From assembly GCF_009296175.1 (NCBI RefSeq), contig NZ_VOSK01000050.1:1-33004 (forward strand): a DNA stretch of 33,004 bases, written 5' to 3'. Each line of letters opens with the position of its first letter. The first letter of the stretch is position 1. Of the stretch, positions 26,240 through 33,004 are shown one piece after another. The notes under the pieces were generated by a model. It was not told where the DNA came from. It saw nothing but the letters and a program-made list of their open reading frames with translations, and made no database searches. A program made the position numbers and the translations under genes. The DNA comes from Microvirga tunisiensis (GTDB lineage Bacteria; Pseudomonadota; Alphaproteobacteria; Rhizobiales; Beijerinckiaceae).

Positions 26240-27018
26240 TGCGCCGTCTCATCATCGAAGAACCGGTCTCCCGCCCGGCGAAGTGGTCTCCCACGCTGGC
26301 ATGGTTTGCGCTCGTCGTGACCGTGTTCGCGGTGCTGCTGATCCGCTTCAACCGGATCGATTATCAAGCAGGCTTCATCGCGCTCGGCGCGGGCATCGCC
26401 ATCGCACTCCTGGCCGTGGCCATGTCCTTTCTCGGCTTCATCCGCATCTGGCAAGAGGGGCGTCAGGGGCTGGGAAGCGCCATCAGGGGGCTTCTCCTCG
26501 CAGCCCTCGTTCTCGCCTATCCGGGCTTCATGGCGCTCAAGGCCGCGACCCTGCCGCCGATCGCCGATATCAGCACCGACACGGACGACCCACCGGCCTT
26601 TTCCCGCTCCCGAGCCGCACTCCAGGCCCGTGACGGCCGCGTCCCCCCGGATGTCCCGTGGGAGGCGCGCGAGATGCAGCGGGCCTCCTATGTGCAGATC
26701 GCGCCGCTCACCCTCGATATCGGTCCGGATGAAGCCTTCGCCATCGTGCAGAAGGCGGCCCAGAATCTCGGCTGGCAGGTGATCGAGGCCGTCCCGCCCG
26801 GCGGGCGCGTCGGCCTGGGGCGCTTGGAGGCGGTCGACCGTTCGCGCCTGCTCAAGATGCCGAGCGACATCACGGTGCGGGTCCGCCCGCGCGCCGACGG
26901 CACGCGCATCGACATCCGCTCGGCCTCCCGCTTCGGCAGCCATGATCTGGGCACCAATGCGGGGCATATCCGCGACTTCCTCGAGGAAGCCTCGAACCTA
27001 GCGGTCGCGGTGCGCTGA
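26239..27018 (+). CDS. DUF1499 domain-containing membrane protein
   Basis: A 259-residue protein whose start overlaps the M48 stop (TGATG), so it belongs to that operon. Three hydrophobic segments lie in the first half: about residues 20-38, 45-68 and 82-98. The DUF1499 domain in the second half has YVQIAPLTLDIGPDEAFAIV, WQVIEAVPPGG and VRPRADGTRIDIRSASRFG followed by DLGTNAGHIRDFL. The domain has no known reaction. The gene ends one base before the convergent MBL-fold gene. Confidence 0.85.
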   Translation: MRRLIIEEPVSRPAKWSPTLAWFALVVTVFAVLLIRFNRIDYQAGFIALGAGIAIALLAVAMSFLGFIRIWQEGRQGLGSAIRGLLLAALVLAYPGFMALKAATLPPIADISTDTDDPPAFSRSRAALQARDGRVPPDVPWEAREMQRASYVQIAPLTLDIGPDEAFAIVQKAAQNLGWQVIEAVPPGGRVGLGRLEAVDRSRLLKMPSDITVRVRPRADGTRIDIRSASRFGSHDLGTNAGHIRDFLEEASNLAVAVR

Positions 27019-27930
27019 TCAAGCCAACCGGTATTCGCTGTTCAGGGCCGGGAGGCCGTCGACGGCAGCCTGTCCCTTGGCGACCAGATCCTCCAGATGC
27101 GCGAAGACCGAGAGCCCCGCGGCTCCGACCAGGGCCGGATTCAGGCCCTGATAGATCGCGGCCACGATCTCGGGGATCGTCCGGTCGCCGGCCCTCAGGC
27201 GGTTGAGGATCGAGGCCTCGCGCTGGCGTCGATGATGGATGAGGGCCCGCACGAAACGCTGGGGCTCCTGCACCGGGCCGCCGTGACCGGGCCAATAGAG
27301 GGTCTCCCCGCGCCCCCTCAGCTTGTCGAGGGAATCCATGAAGGCGCTCATCGATCCGTCGGGTGGCGCGACGACGGTCGTGGACCAGGCCATCACGTGA
27401 TCGCCCGAGAACAATGCCTTCTCCTCGGGCAGCACAAAAGCGAGGTGGTTGGCCATGTGTCCGGGTGTGGCGAGCGCCTCCAGGGTCCACCCGAGTCCTT
27501 GGACGGCATCGCCCTCGCGCAGCTCCCGGTCGGGCGCATAATCCTTGTCGGAACTGGCCTCAAGCGAGTTGATCTCGCCGGAGAACAGAGGCCGGGCGCT
27601 ATGATGGGGCGCACAGCCGACGATCTCGGCTCCCGTGGCAGCCTTCATGGCGCGGGCGGCGGGCGAGTGGTCCTTGTGGGTGTGGGTGACGAGGATATGG
27701 GTCACCGTCTCGCCCCGCAGCGCGTCGAGAAGCGTCTCGACATGACCGGGCACGTCAGGCCCCGGATCGATGATGGCGACGCTCCCTGAGCCGACAATAT
27801 AGCTGCAGGTGCCCGTAAACGTGATCGGTCCCGGGTTGTTGGCGACGATCCGGCGGACGAGAGGGCTCACTCGCACGCATTCTCCTGACCGGGCAGGAGG
27901 GCGGATGTCGAAGGTGAGATCGTCGGCCAT
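27019..27930 (-). CDS. MBL-fold metallo-hydrolase
   Basis: A 303-residue metallo-beta-lactamase-fold protein. The metal motif is THTHKDHSP at about residues 82-90, with later ligands in TPGHMANHLAF and FSGDHVMAW and a WPGHGGPV block. The C-terminal winged-helix-like tail resembles the LACTB2/glyoxalase II-like group that cleaves nucleic acid or thioester-type substrates; the actual substrate is unknown. GAGG precedes the ATG at 27930. It converges with the DUF1499 gene with no spacer and no visible terminator. Confidence 0.92.
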   Translation of the reverse strand: MADDLTFDIRPPARSGECVRVSPLVRRIVANNPGPITFTGTCSYIVGSGSVAIIDPGPDVPGHVETLLDALRGETVTHILVTHTHKDHSPAARAMKAATGAEIVGCAPHHSARPLFSGEINSLEASSDKDYAPDRELREGDAVQGLGWTLEALATPGHMANHLAFVLPEEKALFSGDHVMAWSTTVVAPPDGSMSAFMDSLDKLRGRGETLYWPGHGGPVQEPQRFVRALIHHRRQREASILNRLRAGDRTIPEIVAAIYQGLNPALVGAAGLSVFAHLEDLVAKGQAAVDGLPALNSEYRLA

Positions 27931-28253
27931 GCGGGAATCCTCAGGGATGCGGCGGGAAGCATCTGGCGCTTCCTAGAGCATAAGACTCAAAAGTGGAGTC
28001 CACTTTTGGATCTGTCCGGCGCTTATGCTCTGCGATGGCGCGTCGCGCGGAAAACCGGTTCCACCTTTCTGCGCGATGCACCAGCGAACCTCAACCCAGC
28101 CGCAAGGTTCTTATCTCTCTCCGGAATGTTGGACTAATGGGTGTCCACAGCACCCGGAAATGCCTGAATCCGCAGCTTGAGGCACGGGCTGGACCTCCCT
28201 ATAAGGCTTCATGAGCCGCCGCGCGATGGCGGAACGATCTGGAGATTCAATTC
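27931..28253. other. Intergenic region upstream of bioY
   Basis: No gene is supported in these 323 bases. The left half holds a nested palindromic element (27975-28031) and a related GGAAAACCGGTTCCACC stretch (about 28047-28067). The right half should carry the bioY promoter. GGAG about 9 bases before the bioY ATG is the only clear translation signal. Confidence 0.6.
27975..28031. repeat. Nested palindromic element (AAAAGTGGA type)
   Basis: Outer arms AGAGCATAAG (27975-27984) and CTTATGCTCT (28022-28031) are perfect. Inside them AAAAGTGGA (27989-27997) and TCCACTTTT (27999-28007) form a second perfect hairpin. The AAAAGTGGA and AAAACCGGTTCCAC words are typical of a dispersed intergenic palindrome that I recall from many Hyphomicrobiales genomes. 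Confidence 0.65.
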
Positions 28254-28862
28254 ATGGCGACCGGCGTCTCTTCGCTGTCTTCTTCGTCGACCCTCGTCGG
28301 CCTCCTCTGGCCGTCCCGGGACGATGCTCGCTTCGCTGCCCTTCGCGCCCTCGTCCTGATGGTCGTCGGCACGGCGCTTCTCACCGTTTCGGCCAAGGTT
28401 CAGGTGCCGCTGCCTTACGTTCCCATGACGTTGCAGACCCTGGTCGTGCTCCTCATCGGCGCGTCCTACGGCTGGCGCCTCGGCGGTGCGACCGTTGCTC
28501 TCTATCTGCTTGAGGGCGCCATGGGCCTGCCTGTCTTCGCGGGCCCGACCGCTGGTATCGGCTACCTGATGGGTCCTACCGGTGGCTTCCTCCTCGGCTT
28601 CCTGGCCGCAGCCGTCGTGATGGGCTTCATGGCCGAGCGCGGCTGGGACCGTTCTCTCCTGCGCGTCATCATCATGATGAGCATCGGCCACGCCGTGATC
28701 TTCGCCTTCGGCCTGGCTCAGCTGTCCCTGGTCGTGCCCTTCGCGAAGGCCTGGACCGTAGGCGCCGCTCCTTTCGTGGCAGCGACCCTCGTGAAGACCG
28801 CGCTGGCCGTGGCCCTGATGCAGGCGGCCTGGTCCGTGACCCGCCGCGGCGGCAAGGCCTAA
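28254..28862 (+). CDS. bioY: Biotin transporter BioY
   Basis: A 202-residue integral membrane protein, the substrate-binding S component of the biotin ECF-type transporter. The family blocks are visible: KVQVPLPYVPMTLQTLVVLL at about residues 48-67, GASYGWRLGGATVALYLLEG, and LPVFAGPTAGIGYLMGPTGG, plus six hydrophobic segments. No ATPase or EcfT genes are adjacent, as is common for solitary BioY proteins, which can act alone or share modules. GGAG precedes the ATG. A strong intrinsic terminator follows. No clear BioR-type TTATCTATAA site is seen upstream. Confidence 0.95.
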   Translation: MATGVSSLSSSSTLVGLLWPSRDDARFAALRALVLMVVGTALLTVSAKVQVPLPYVPMTLQTLVVLLIGASYGWRLGGATVALYLLEGAMGLPVFAGPTAGIGYLMGPTGGFLLGFLAAAVVMGFMAERGWDRSLLRVIIMMSIGHAVIFAFGLAQLSLVVPFAKAWTVGAAPFVAATLVKTALAVALMQAAWSVTRRGGKA

Positions 28863-28888
28863 TCCGGCCTTCAAGATCAAGTCTTTCG

Positions 28889-28915
28889 GAAGCCGCCTTC
28901 GGGCGGCTTCTTCGT
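28889..28915 (+). terminator. Intrinsic terminator after bioY
   Basis: GAAGCCGCC (28889-28897), a TTCG loop and GGCGGCTTC (28902-28910) form a perfect 9-bp stem with a stable tetraloop, followed by TTCGTTT. It ends the bioY transcript and separates it from the tnpB element. Confidence 0.85.
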
Positions 28916-28940
28916 TTCCAGGACGAGACCGAGGTTCAAT

Positions 28941-30276
28941 CAGCAAGCGGCCGGGAGCCCTCGCCCTTGAGGGCGAGGAGGGATAAGGCTGCGAAGTGCA
29001 AGCTTGGCATTGTTCCTGGAATGTTCTATGTCTCGGGAATGCTTTGCGCCACAAAGGTCCGCATCTACCCGACGCCCGAGCAGGCCGAGTTTCTCGGCCG
29101 GCAGTTCGGGGCCGTGCGCTTCGTGTACAACAAGGCACTGGCCGTGAAGCGCCATTGCTACAAGGTCCACAGCCAGAAGCTCTCCACCATGCACGACCTC
29201 AAGAAGCTCCTCCCCGTAGCCAAGAAGTTACGCCGCTATGCTTGGCTCGCCGACTACGACGCCATGGCGCTGCAGCAGGCCTGCATCAACCTCGATAAAG
29301 CGTTCAGGAACTTCTTCGAGGGGCGTGCCAGGTTCCCGCGCTTCAAGAGGAAGCACGGCGAGCAGAAGTCCTACCACTGCTCCGGGAAGATCGCAGTGCT
29401 CGAGGACTCGATCATGCTGCCGAAGATGGCCGGGCCGATCAAGGGGGTGATCCACCGTCCCGTCTCCGGCACGCTCAAGTCGATCACGGTCACCAGGTCG
29501 GCCACGGGCAAGTCCTTCGCCGCGCTGCTGTTCGAGGACGGCAAGACGAAGCCCGAGCCAGCGCAGGTCGTGCCGGAGGAGGCGATCGTCGGCGTGGATG
29601 TAGGAGTGATCAACCGCGCCACCGAGAGCAACGGCCGCGAGACGCCGAACCCGAGGTTCTTGAAGCGGGCGCTGCACAACCTGCGGCGCAAGCAGAAGGC
29701 AGTTTCACGCAGGAAGAAGGGATCGAGAAACCGGGCTGAGGCACGGCTCAAGGTCGCCGCGGCGCACGAGCGCCTGGTGCATGCACGACACGACTTCCAG
29801 CACAAACTCTCCAGACGCCTGACCGACGAGAACCAAGCGGTCTGCGTGGAGACGCTGGCAGTCAAGAACTTGCTCAAGAACCCGAATCTCGCCCAGGCCA
29901 TTGCCGACGCGGCGTCGTACAGCCTGATCGCAAAGCTCACCTACAAGGCGGAACGGATTGGCAACCATTTGGTGAAGATCGATTGGTGGACGGCATCCTC
30001 CTTGACCTGCTCGTGCTGCTTGCAGGTCAAGGAGGAGCTTGATCTGAAGGAGCGCCGCTGGACCTGCGAGGGTTGCGGCACGGAGCATGACCGGGACGAA
30101 AACGCGGCGCTGAATATCAGGCGCGCTGGGATCGTCGAGCTAAGGGCGGGCGGTTGGCACGTCCCTGTCTGTCGAGGCCTGCGTAAGACTGTCCACGCGA
30201 CCGCTGCGGCCAGTGAAGCAGAAATCCTTCCGGCGTGAGTCGCGAAGCCCCGTCGTTCACGCCGGGAAGCCATCAC
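28941..30276 (+). mobile_element. IS200/IS605-type element carrying only tnpB (IS1341-like)
   Basis: The element holds one intact tnpB and no tnpA. Its left end has a perfect hairpin CCTCGCCC-TTGA-GGGCGAGG (28959-28978). Its right end has a hairpin CCCGTCG-TTCA-CGCCGGG with one mismatch (about 30249-30266), followed by AAGCCATCAC to 30276. Both are typical of the subterminal hairpins of this family. The left boundary is inferred from TTCAAT at 28935-28940, a plausible target/TAM-like sequence, and is uncertain by several bases. Single-stranded transposition would need TnpA supplied from elsewhere. The right boundary falls inside the 3' end of a minus-strand gene. Confidence 0.75.
29039..30238 (+). 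CDS. tnpB: TnpB RNA-guided endonuclease (IS200/IS605 family)
   Basis: A 399-residue TnpB, close to the size of the characterised ISDra2 enzyme. The N-terminal domain starts MLCATKVRIYPTPEQAEFLG. The RuvC residues are Asp187 (VGVDVGVINRATES), Glu271 (CVETLAVKNLLKN) and Asp351/353 (HDRDENAALNI). A CxxC zinc finger is intact (TCSCC, then CEGCG). All catalytic parts look functional. Proteins of this family cut double-stranded DNA guided by an RNA made from the element's right end and help the element persist after excision. In-frame ATGs at 28967 and 29021 are upstream alternatives; I chose the usual family start. Its own 3' region overlaps the predicted guide RNA. Confidence 0.93.
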   Translation: MLCATKVRIYPTPEQAEFLGRQFGAVRFVYNKALAVKRHCYKVHSQKLSTMHDLKKLLPVAKKLRRYAWLADYDAMALQQACINLDKAFRNFFEGRARFPRFKRKHGEQKSYHCSGKIAVLEDSIMLPKMAGPIKGVIHRPVSGTLKSITVTRSATGKSFAALLFEDGKTKPEPAQVVPEEAIVGVDVGVINRATESNGRETPNPRFLKRALHNLRRKQKAVSRRKKGSRNRAEARLKVAAAHERLVHARHDFQHKLSRRLTDENQAVCVETLAVKNLLKNPNLAQAIADAASYSLIAKLTYKAERIGNHLVKIDWWTASSLTCSCCLQVKEELDLKERRWTCEGCGTEHDRDENAALNIRRAGIVELRAGGWHVPVCRGLRKTVHATAAASEAEILPA

Positions 30277-30296
30277 CCGACTGAATGTACCAGCTT
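30170..30296 (+). ncRNA. Predicted omega RNA (reRNA) with guide
   Basis: TnpB guide RNAs overlap the 3' end of tnpB and run past the right end, the bases after the boundary serving as guide. Here GAAGCCCCG-TCG-TTCACG-C-CGGGAAGCCATCAC (about 30244-30276) resembles the conserved 3' scaffold. The guide would then begin at 30277 with CCGACTGAATGTACC, from the flanking gene. The 5' end is a guess. Structure and ending are seen; the RNA itself is inferred. Confidence 0.45.
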
Positions 30297-30563
30297 GAGC
30301 TTGGGCTTCGACTTCGCTGTGCCATAGAGGAAGGTGATGTCGACCCATTCCTCATCGCCGCCAGCTTCCTCGAGGCGGTACCCCATCTGTTTGGCAATGG
30401 CCTCGACCTGACTGAGGTTCGACCGTGCGATCCAGCGGGAAAACTCGCTCAGTCCCTGGTCCATCAGAACGGCGATCATGCCGATCTCGACGCCTTGATC
30501 GAAGTCCTCACTGCGGCCGGGAAAACGCAGCCGCAACCCGTCATCTAAGTGGATATGTCGCAT
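30273..30563 (-). CDS. Small conserved protein with 3' end at the tnpB element border
   Basis: A 96-residue soluble protein starting MRHIHLDDGLRLRF, with a helical middle (VEIGMIAVLMDQGLSEFSRW, AIAKQMGYRLEEAGG) and ending KLKLVHSVG. The function is unknown. Its TGA stop (30273-30275) lies inside the CATCAC end of the tnpB element, so the original C-terminus may have been cut by the insertion and the stop supplied by the element. The longer frame to 30689 has no supporting start. Only a weak G-rich stretch precedes the ATG at 30563. Confidence 0.62.
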   Translation of the reverse strand: MRHIHLDDGLRLRFPGRSEDFDQGVEIGMIAVLMDQGLSEFSRWIARSNLSQVEAIAKQMGYRLEEAGGDEEWVDITFLYGTAKSKPKLKLVHSVG

Positions 30564-30680
30564 AATGGAAAGCCCCCAAATCACCCTTTCCGGGCACCTT
30601 TTATTGGAATGTATCAAGAAACGCCCACAGCGGGAAGGCGGCATGGACGCGCATCTCGAACGTCCCGCCAGAAGCGAGGG

Positions 30681-30706
30681 GGAACTCACCCGGCAAACCG
30701 CTCATT
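30681..30706 (+). promoter_or_regulatory. Possible EcfG-type stress promoter
   Basis: GGAAC (30681-30685), a 17-base spacer and CATT (30703-30706) resemble the alphaproteobacterial general-stress sigma factor sites (GGAAC, 16-17 bases, CGTT) with one mismatch. It lies about 34 bp before a gene whose product looks like a stress protein. A single mismatch in a short motif makes this tentative. Confidence 0.3.
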
Positions 30707-30739
30707 AGCCCTGCGATCAATCCGAACAGGAGAGCTCCC

Positions 30740-31438
30740 ATGGCCGAACGCAGGATCACCGCCTTCTTCGACACCTACGATGAAGCCGCGCGGGCGGTGA
30801 CCCGGCTGGAGGCGGCTCATGTTCCGAATTTCGAGATCAGCCTGGTTTCCAACAACTTCAACGACGCTCATACGCATCACACGACACGCTCCTTCGACAA
30901 GGAGGGATCGTCTCACGAATTTGCTGGAGCAACGGCTGCAGCCGGCACGGTCGCCGGGGCCGGAGCCGGGCTCCTGGCGGGGCTCGGCACAGTGGCCGTT
31001 CCGGGCTTTGGACCCGTGATCGCAGCGGGATGGATCGTCTCGACCCTCGTGGGTGCCGGCGCCGGTGCCGCCGTGGGCGGTCTCGCGGGAGCGCTAGCGG
31101 ATGCCGGTCTCAGCGATGAGGATGCGCAGAATTACGCGGAAGGCGTTCGCCGCGGCGGCGCGCTCGTGACCGTGAAGGTCGACGAGGCGCAGATGGACAG
31201 GGTGGTGAAGATCCTCGATGACGAGGGCGAGATCGAGCCGAGCGAAAGGGAGAGGGCGGCGGCGAGGGCAGCGGATGAGGCCCCGGCGCCTCCCATCGGG
31301 GCGGCGGCTTCCACCACCACCGGACTGACGACGGATCTTATGCCGATTCCCCTCGAGGAGGATGCCGACGATCACACGCTCCACGTCGAACTGGAGGATG
31401 AGCGCCTTCGCCGCCCGACAGGAACGAGATCTGAATAG
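30740..31438 (+). CDS. General-stress-type protein with glycine-zipper region
   Basis: A 232-residue protein. Residues 1-40 resemble the YflT/general stress protein 17M type domain (RRITAFFDTYDEAARAVTRL). Residues about 57-120 are an Ala/Gly-rich, zipper-like hydrophobic segment that may insert into a membrane. A second acidic alpha/beta part (GVRRGGALVTVKVDEAQMDRVVKIL) follows, and an acidic tail ends the protein. Similar proteins are induced by heat or other stress; the biochemical role is unknown. AGGAG lies about 9 bases before the ATG. A possible EcfG promoter lies upstream and a strong hairpin downstream. Confidence 0.78.
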   Translation: MAERRITAFFDTYDEAARAVTRLEAAHVPNFEISLVSNNFNDAHTHHTTRSFDKEGSSHEFAGATAAAGTVAGAGAGLLAGLGTVAVPGFGPVIAAGWIVSTLVGAGAGAAVGGLAGALADAGLSDEDAQNYAEGVRRGGALVTVKVDEAQMDRVVKILDDEGEIEPSERERAAARAADEAPAPPIGAAASTTTGLTTDLMPIPLEEDADDHTLHVELEDERLRRPTGTRSE

Positions 31439-31444
31439 GTAAGA

Positions 31445-31469
31445 GCGAGAGGCATGAGATGCCTCTCGC
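31445..31469. terminator. Bidirectional hairpin between two convergent genes
   Basis: GCGAGAGGCAT (31445-31455) and ATGCCTCTCGC (31459-31469) form a perfect 11-bp stem with a 3-base loop. It starts 7 bp after the stress-type protein stop and lies 25 bp from the stop of the minus-strand DoxX gene. It can serve as the end of both transcripts; no strong T-run is present. Confidence 0.7.
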
Positions 31470-31493
31470 CTTCCACGTGTTCACTTCACTCGA

Positions 31494-31901
31494 TCAAGCA
31501 GTGCGGCCGTTGCGCAGAAAGCGATCCAGGCTCCATGCGCCGCCGCCGGCCGCTGCGATGAACAGGAAGACGAAGCAATAGAGAATGGCCGCATCGCCGC
31601 CGTTCAGAACGGGATAGACGCTGCGCGGAGCATGGGCGATCCAATAGGCGGCAGCCATCAGGCCCGAGAGAACGAAGGCGACCGGGCGCACGAACAAGCC
31701 GGGGACGAGAAGCGCTCCACCCACGATTTCGAGAACACCCGCGATCCAGGGGAGGCTGAAGGCTGCCGGTCCAGGATTGGGTGAGACCGGGAAGCCGAGA
31801 AGCTTCTGTGTGCCATGCGCCATGAAGATGAGCGCGGCAACGATGCGCAGGATGCTGAGAAGGCGCGGTGCCCAAACGGTCTCAAGCTGAGTGGTGTTCA
31901 T
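31494..31901 (-). CDS. DoxX family membrane protein
   Basis: A 135-residue inner-membrane protein with four hydrophobic segments. The DoxX signature appears as LLSILRIVAALIFMAHGTQK followed by LPWIAGVLEIVGGALLVPGL and RPVAFVLSGLMAAAYWIAHA. It is a different subgroup from the DoxX protein at 21871. The ATG at 31901 is the real start; GGAG lies about 9 bases upstream. A TTG one codon earlier opens the longer frame. Function in this organism is unknown, perhaps in redox or membrane stress. Confidence 0.88.
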   Translation of the reverse strand: MNTTQLETVWAPRLLSILRIVAALIFMAHGTQKLLGFPVSPNPGPAAFSLPWIAGVLEIVGGALLVPGLFVRPVAFVLSGLMAAAYWIAHAPRSVYPVLNGGDAAILYCFVFLFIAAAGGGAWSLDRFLRNGRTA

Positions 31902-32102
31902 CAAAGGGTCTCCAGGTTGGAAAACTCAGCGGCTGGCTTGGCCGATCCGCTCATGAGCGAAACCCGATACAAGTTCGGCTCGCATCTTCCCATCCCCCAA
32001 AGCGCAGCTTCCAGTAACGAATTGCTTACTACGTTCCCAACACAGTTTGATCCTCGGCAAGGCTCAGGCGTTTCTCCGCCACCAATAGAACACGAGGCTT
32101 TC

Positions 32103-32174
32103 ATGACCATCCTCGATCCGAAAACCGGACAGCTCGTCACCATCGATCTCACCTCCAAGCCGCGCCATGCATGA
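32103..32174 (+). CDS. Very small protein (23 residues), tentative
   Basis: A 23-codon frame from ATG 32103 to TGA 32174 encodes MTILDPKTGQLVTIDLTSKP and three more residues. GAGG lies about 6 bases before the ATG. The sequence is regular (DPKTGQLVTIDL) and not low-complexity, which suggests a real short peptide rather than chance. It is too short to be sure; conservation would decide. It is the only feature in the gap between the divergent DoxX gene and the following hypothetical gene. Confidence 0.4.
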   Translation: MTILDPKTGQLVTIDLTSKPRHA

Positions 32175-32508
32175 GGTGACCTGAAATCGCTGCCGGTGAG
32201 TAGTGAAAACCCATTCCAAATCGTCAAAATACTGTCCTCCTCCCACTTTTTTGATCATCTCCTCCGCTGATCAGATGCGCAAAGTGCCTTATTTAACCCT
32301 CTGTGGCACGGGCGCGTGACCCAACGCACATCGCGGATGGGATATTCCGTCGATAGTCCAAGGGCCGGAACCGTTGCTCCGCAAAGGCATTGGCTAGCAG
32401 GAATGGATTCATTCAGGCGCCAAGCCAAGTTTTGTTGGTGGATTGATCAGCAACCGGAGCGGTGGCGCTCTGCGTTTTTTGAAGAGATCGAATGGTGAGG
32501 AGAGTCGA
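32175..32508. other. Intergenic region before a small hypothetical gene
   Basis: No certain gene in 334 bases. It contains a T-rich stretch near 32240-32290 and a possible EcfG-like site (GGAAC 32367-32371, 16 bases, CATT 32388-32391). A short 31-codon frame (32403-32498) stops inside the ribosome-binding region of the next gene, but its start lacks a usable Shine-Dalgarno. Confidence 0.4.
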
Positions 32509-32832
32509 ATGGCTCTGACGGGACGTTTTAATCTTCGCAAAACTTTCACCGGCCGCATCGTCCTGCAGGTGGAGGAGGAGGTGACGGGCTTCTGGAGCCG
32601 AATGTTCGGAAAGACCAAGCTGCACCGTCGCTGGCGCGATGCAAATGTGCTCGATCTGGCCGCGCCGGAGTTGCGTAGCCTCGTCGATCTGCGCTTCCGT
32701 CCCAGGTACATGCCTCAGACCAGCGAGAACCCGCCAGACTGGCCCAAGGCTCCGCGTCAGCTTGAGGCAATCCCGGCTCAGACCCTCCATTATGAGACTT
32801 ATCAGGAAGACGGGCGCTTCTCGACGCATTGA
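32509..32832 (+). CDS. Conserved hypothetical small basic protein
   Basis: A 107-residue soluble protein starting MALTGRFNLRKTFTGRIVLQ, with basic and aromatic residues (FWSRMFGKTKLHRRWRD) in the first half and an acidic, Pro-rich tail. AGGAG lies about 8 bases before the ATG at 32509, which decides this start over one 22 codons upstream. It has no signal peptide or membrane segment. The family is unknown to me. A possible stress promoter is about 118 bp upstream. Confidence 0.7.
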   Translation: MALTGRFNLRKTFTGRIVLQVEEEVTGFWSRMFGKTKLHRRWRDANVLDLAAPELRSLVDLRFRPRYMPQTSENPPDWPKAPRQLEAIPAQTLHYETYQEDGRFSTH

Positions 32833-32893
32833 AGCGCGATGCTTGTCCGAGGGAAGTCTCGACCGCGATCGGCTCCTAGAGGCTGGTGAGCAA

Positions 32894-33004
32894 TTATCTT
32901 TCCTTTCGCGTGAGGCGACGCAGCAGGATGCGGCTCATGGCGAGATAGAGCAACATCTCGCCGGTCTCGACCAAGCGTTCGTAGTCCTTGGCGAGCCGCC
33001 GGTT
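32894..33004 (-). mobile_element. IS5-family transposase, C-terminal part (runs off the window)
   Basis: The last 36 codons and the TAA stop (32894-32896) of a frame that enters from the right edge read NRRLAKDYERLVETGEMLLY, then AMSRILLRRLTRKER. RRLAKDYERL-E-GE and Y-AM-R are characteristic of the C-terminus of IS5-family DDE transposases. CTAG just outside (32875-32878) followed by GAGGCTGGTGAGC could be the target duplication and inverted-repeat end. The rest of the element lies outside the window. Confidence 0.75.

Noticed and set aside
28081..28253. A BioR operator (TTATCTATAA type) upstream of bioY
   Set aside because: Only a half-match TTATCTCTCT at about 28111 was seen; not enough to call.
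32403..32498. A 31-codon frame ending in the ribosome-binding region of the gene at 32509
   Set aside because: The AGGA touches the ATG with no spacing, so initiation is unlikely; a translational-coupling leader is possible but unsupported.

Overview
This window is high-GC chromosomal DNA that reads as an alphaproteobacterium of the order Hyphomicrobiales, most like Methylobacteriaceae (Microvirga-like). The basis is the gene set (TIGR02301 protein beside a NUDIX gene, paired citrate-synthase-like genes, RT0821/Lpp0805 surface antigen, DUF898-M48-DUF1499 cluster), the order pdxH, dnaJ-like, fabI, aroC, ribB, HDAC-like, and several copies of a palindromic REP-like element. The genus is inference; no rRNA or marker search was possible.

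Layout. 1-283: start of a small membrane protein (minus) behind a structured leader. 633-2793: a tightly overlapping minus-strand operon (citrate-synthase-like protein with N-terminal HTH, NUDIX hydrolase, TIGR02301 protein), divergent from a second citrate-synthase-like gene (2870-3939) that carries a 1-bp frameshift. 3947-9580: housekeeping and small genes (exported protein, SDR oxidoreductase, pdxH, surface antigen, DnaJ-like, fabI, histidine phosphatase, conserved hypothetical). 9790-11700: kup, interrupted by an in-frame TAG. 11701-12271: noncoding, two REP-type elements. 12272-17319: small exported protein with two compensating indels, aroC, an HTH-RibB fusion with a degenerate RibA domain, an HDAC-family amidohydrolase, and an L,D-transpeptidase lipoprotein. 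17320-18018: noncoding and AT-rich, leading into a very large secreted heme peroxidase with RTX repeats (18019-21270). 21551-23734: small protein, DoxX protein, frameshifted patatin-like gene and its likely MarR regulator. 23932-27018: DUF898 (frameshifted), M48 protease and DUF1499 operon, convergent with an MBL-fold hydrolase. 28254-28862: bioY, followed by a terminator. 28941-30276: an IS200/IS605-type element carrying only tnpB, with a recognisable omega-RNA-like right end, inserted at the 3' end of a small gene. 30740-32832: stress-type protein, second DoxX protein, small proteins. 32894-33004: C-terminus of an IS5-family transposase running off the window.

Themes. (1) Four genes are broken (citrate-synthase-like, kup, patatin, DUF898) and a fifth has two compensating indels. 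Most lesions are single-base indels in G or C runs, so either the assembly has uncorrected errors or the strain is losing genes. (2) Two metabolic enzymes carry N-terminal DNA-binding HTH domains with repeats or palindromes right at their own starts: the citrate-synthase-like protein and the RibB fusion. They are the best candidates here for enzymes that regulate their own transcription. The RibB gene also has a strong internal ribosome-binding site that would yield an HTH-free enzyme. (3) The tnpB element is structurally complete enough to predict a guide sequence. I did not find a clear multi-gene system that I would call wholly new.
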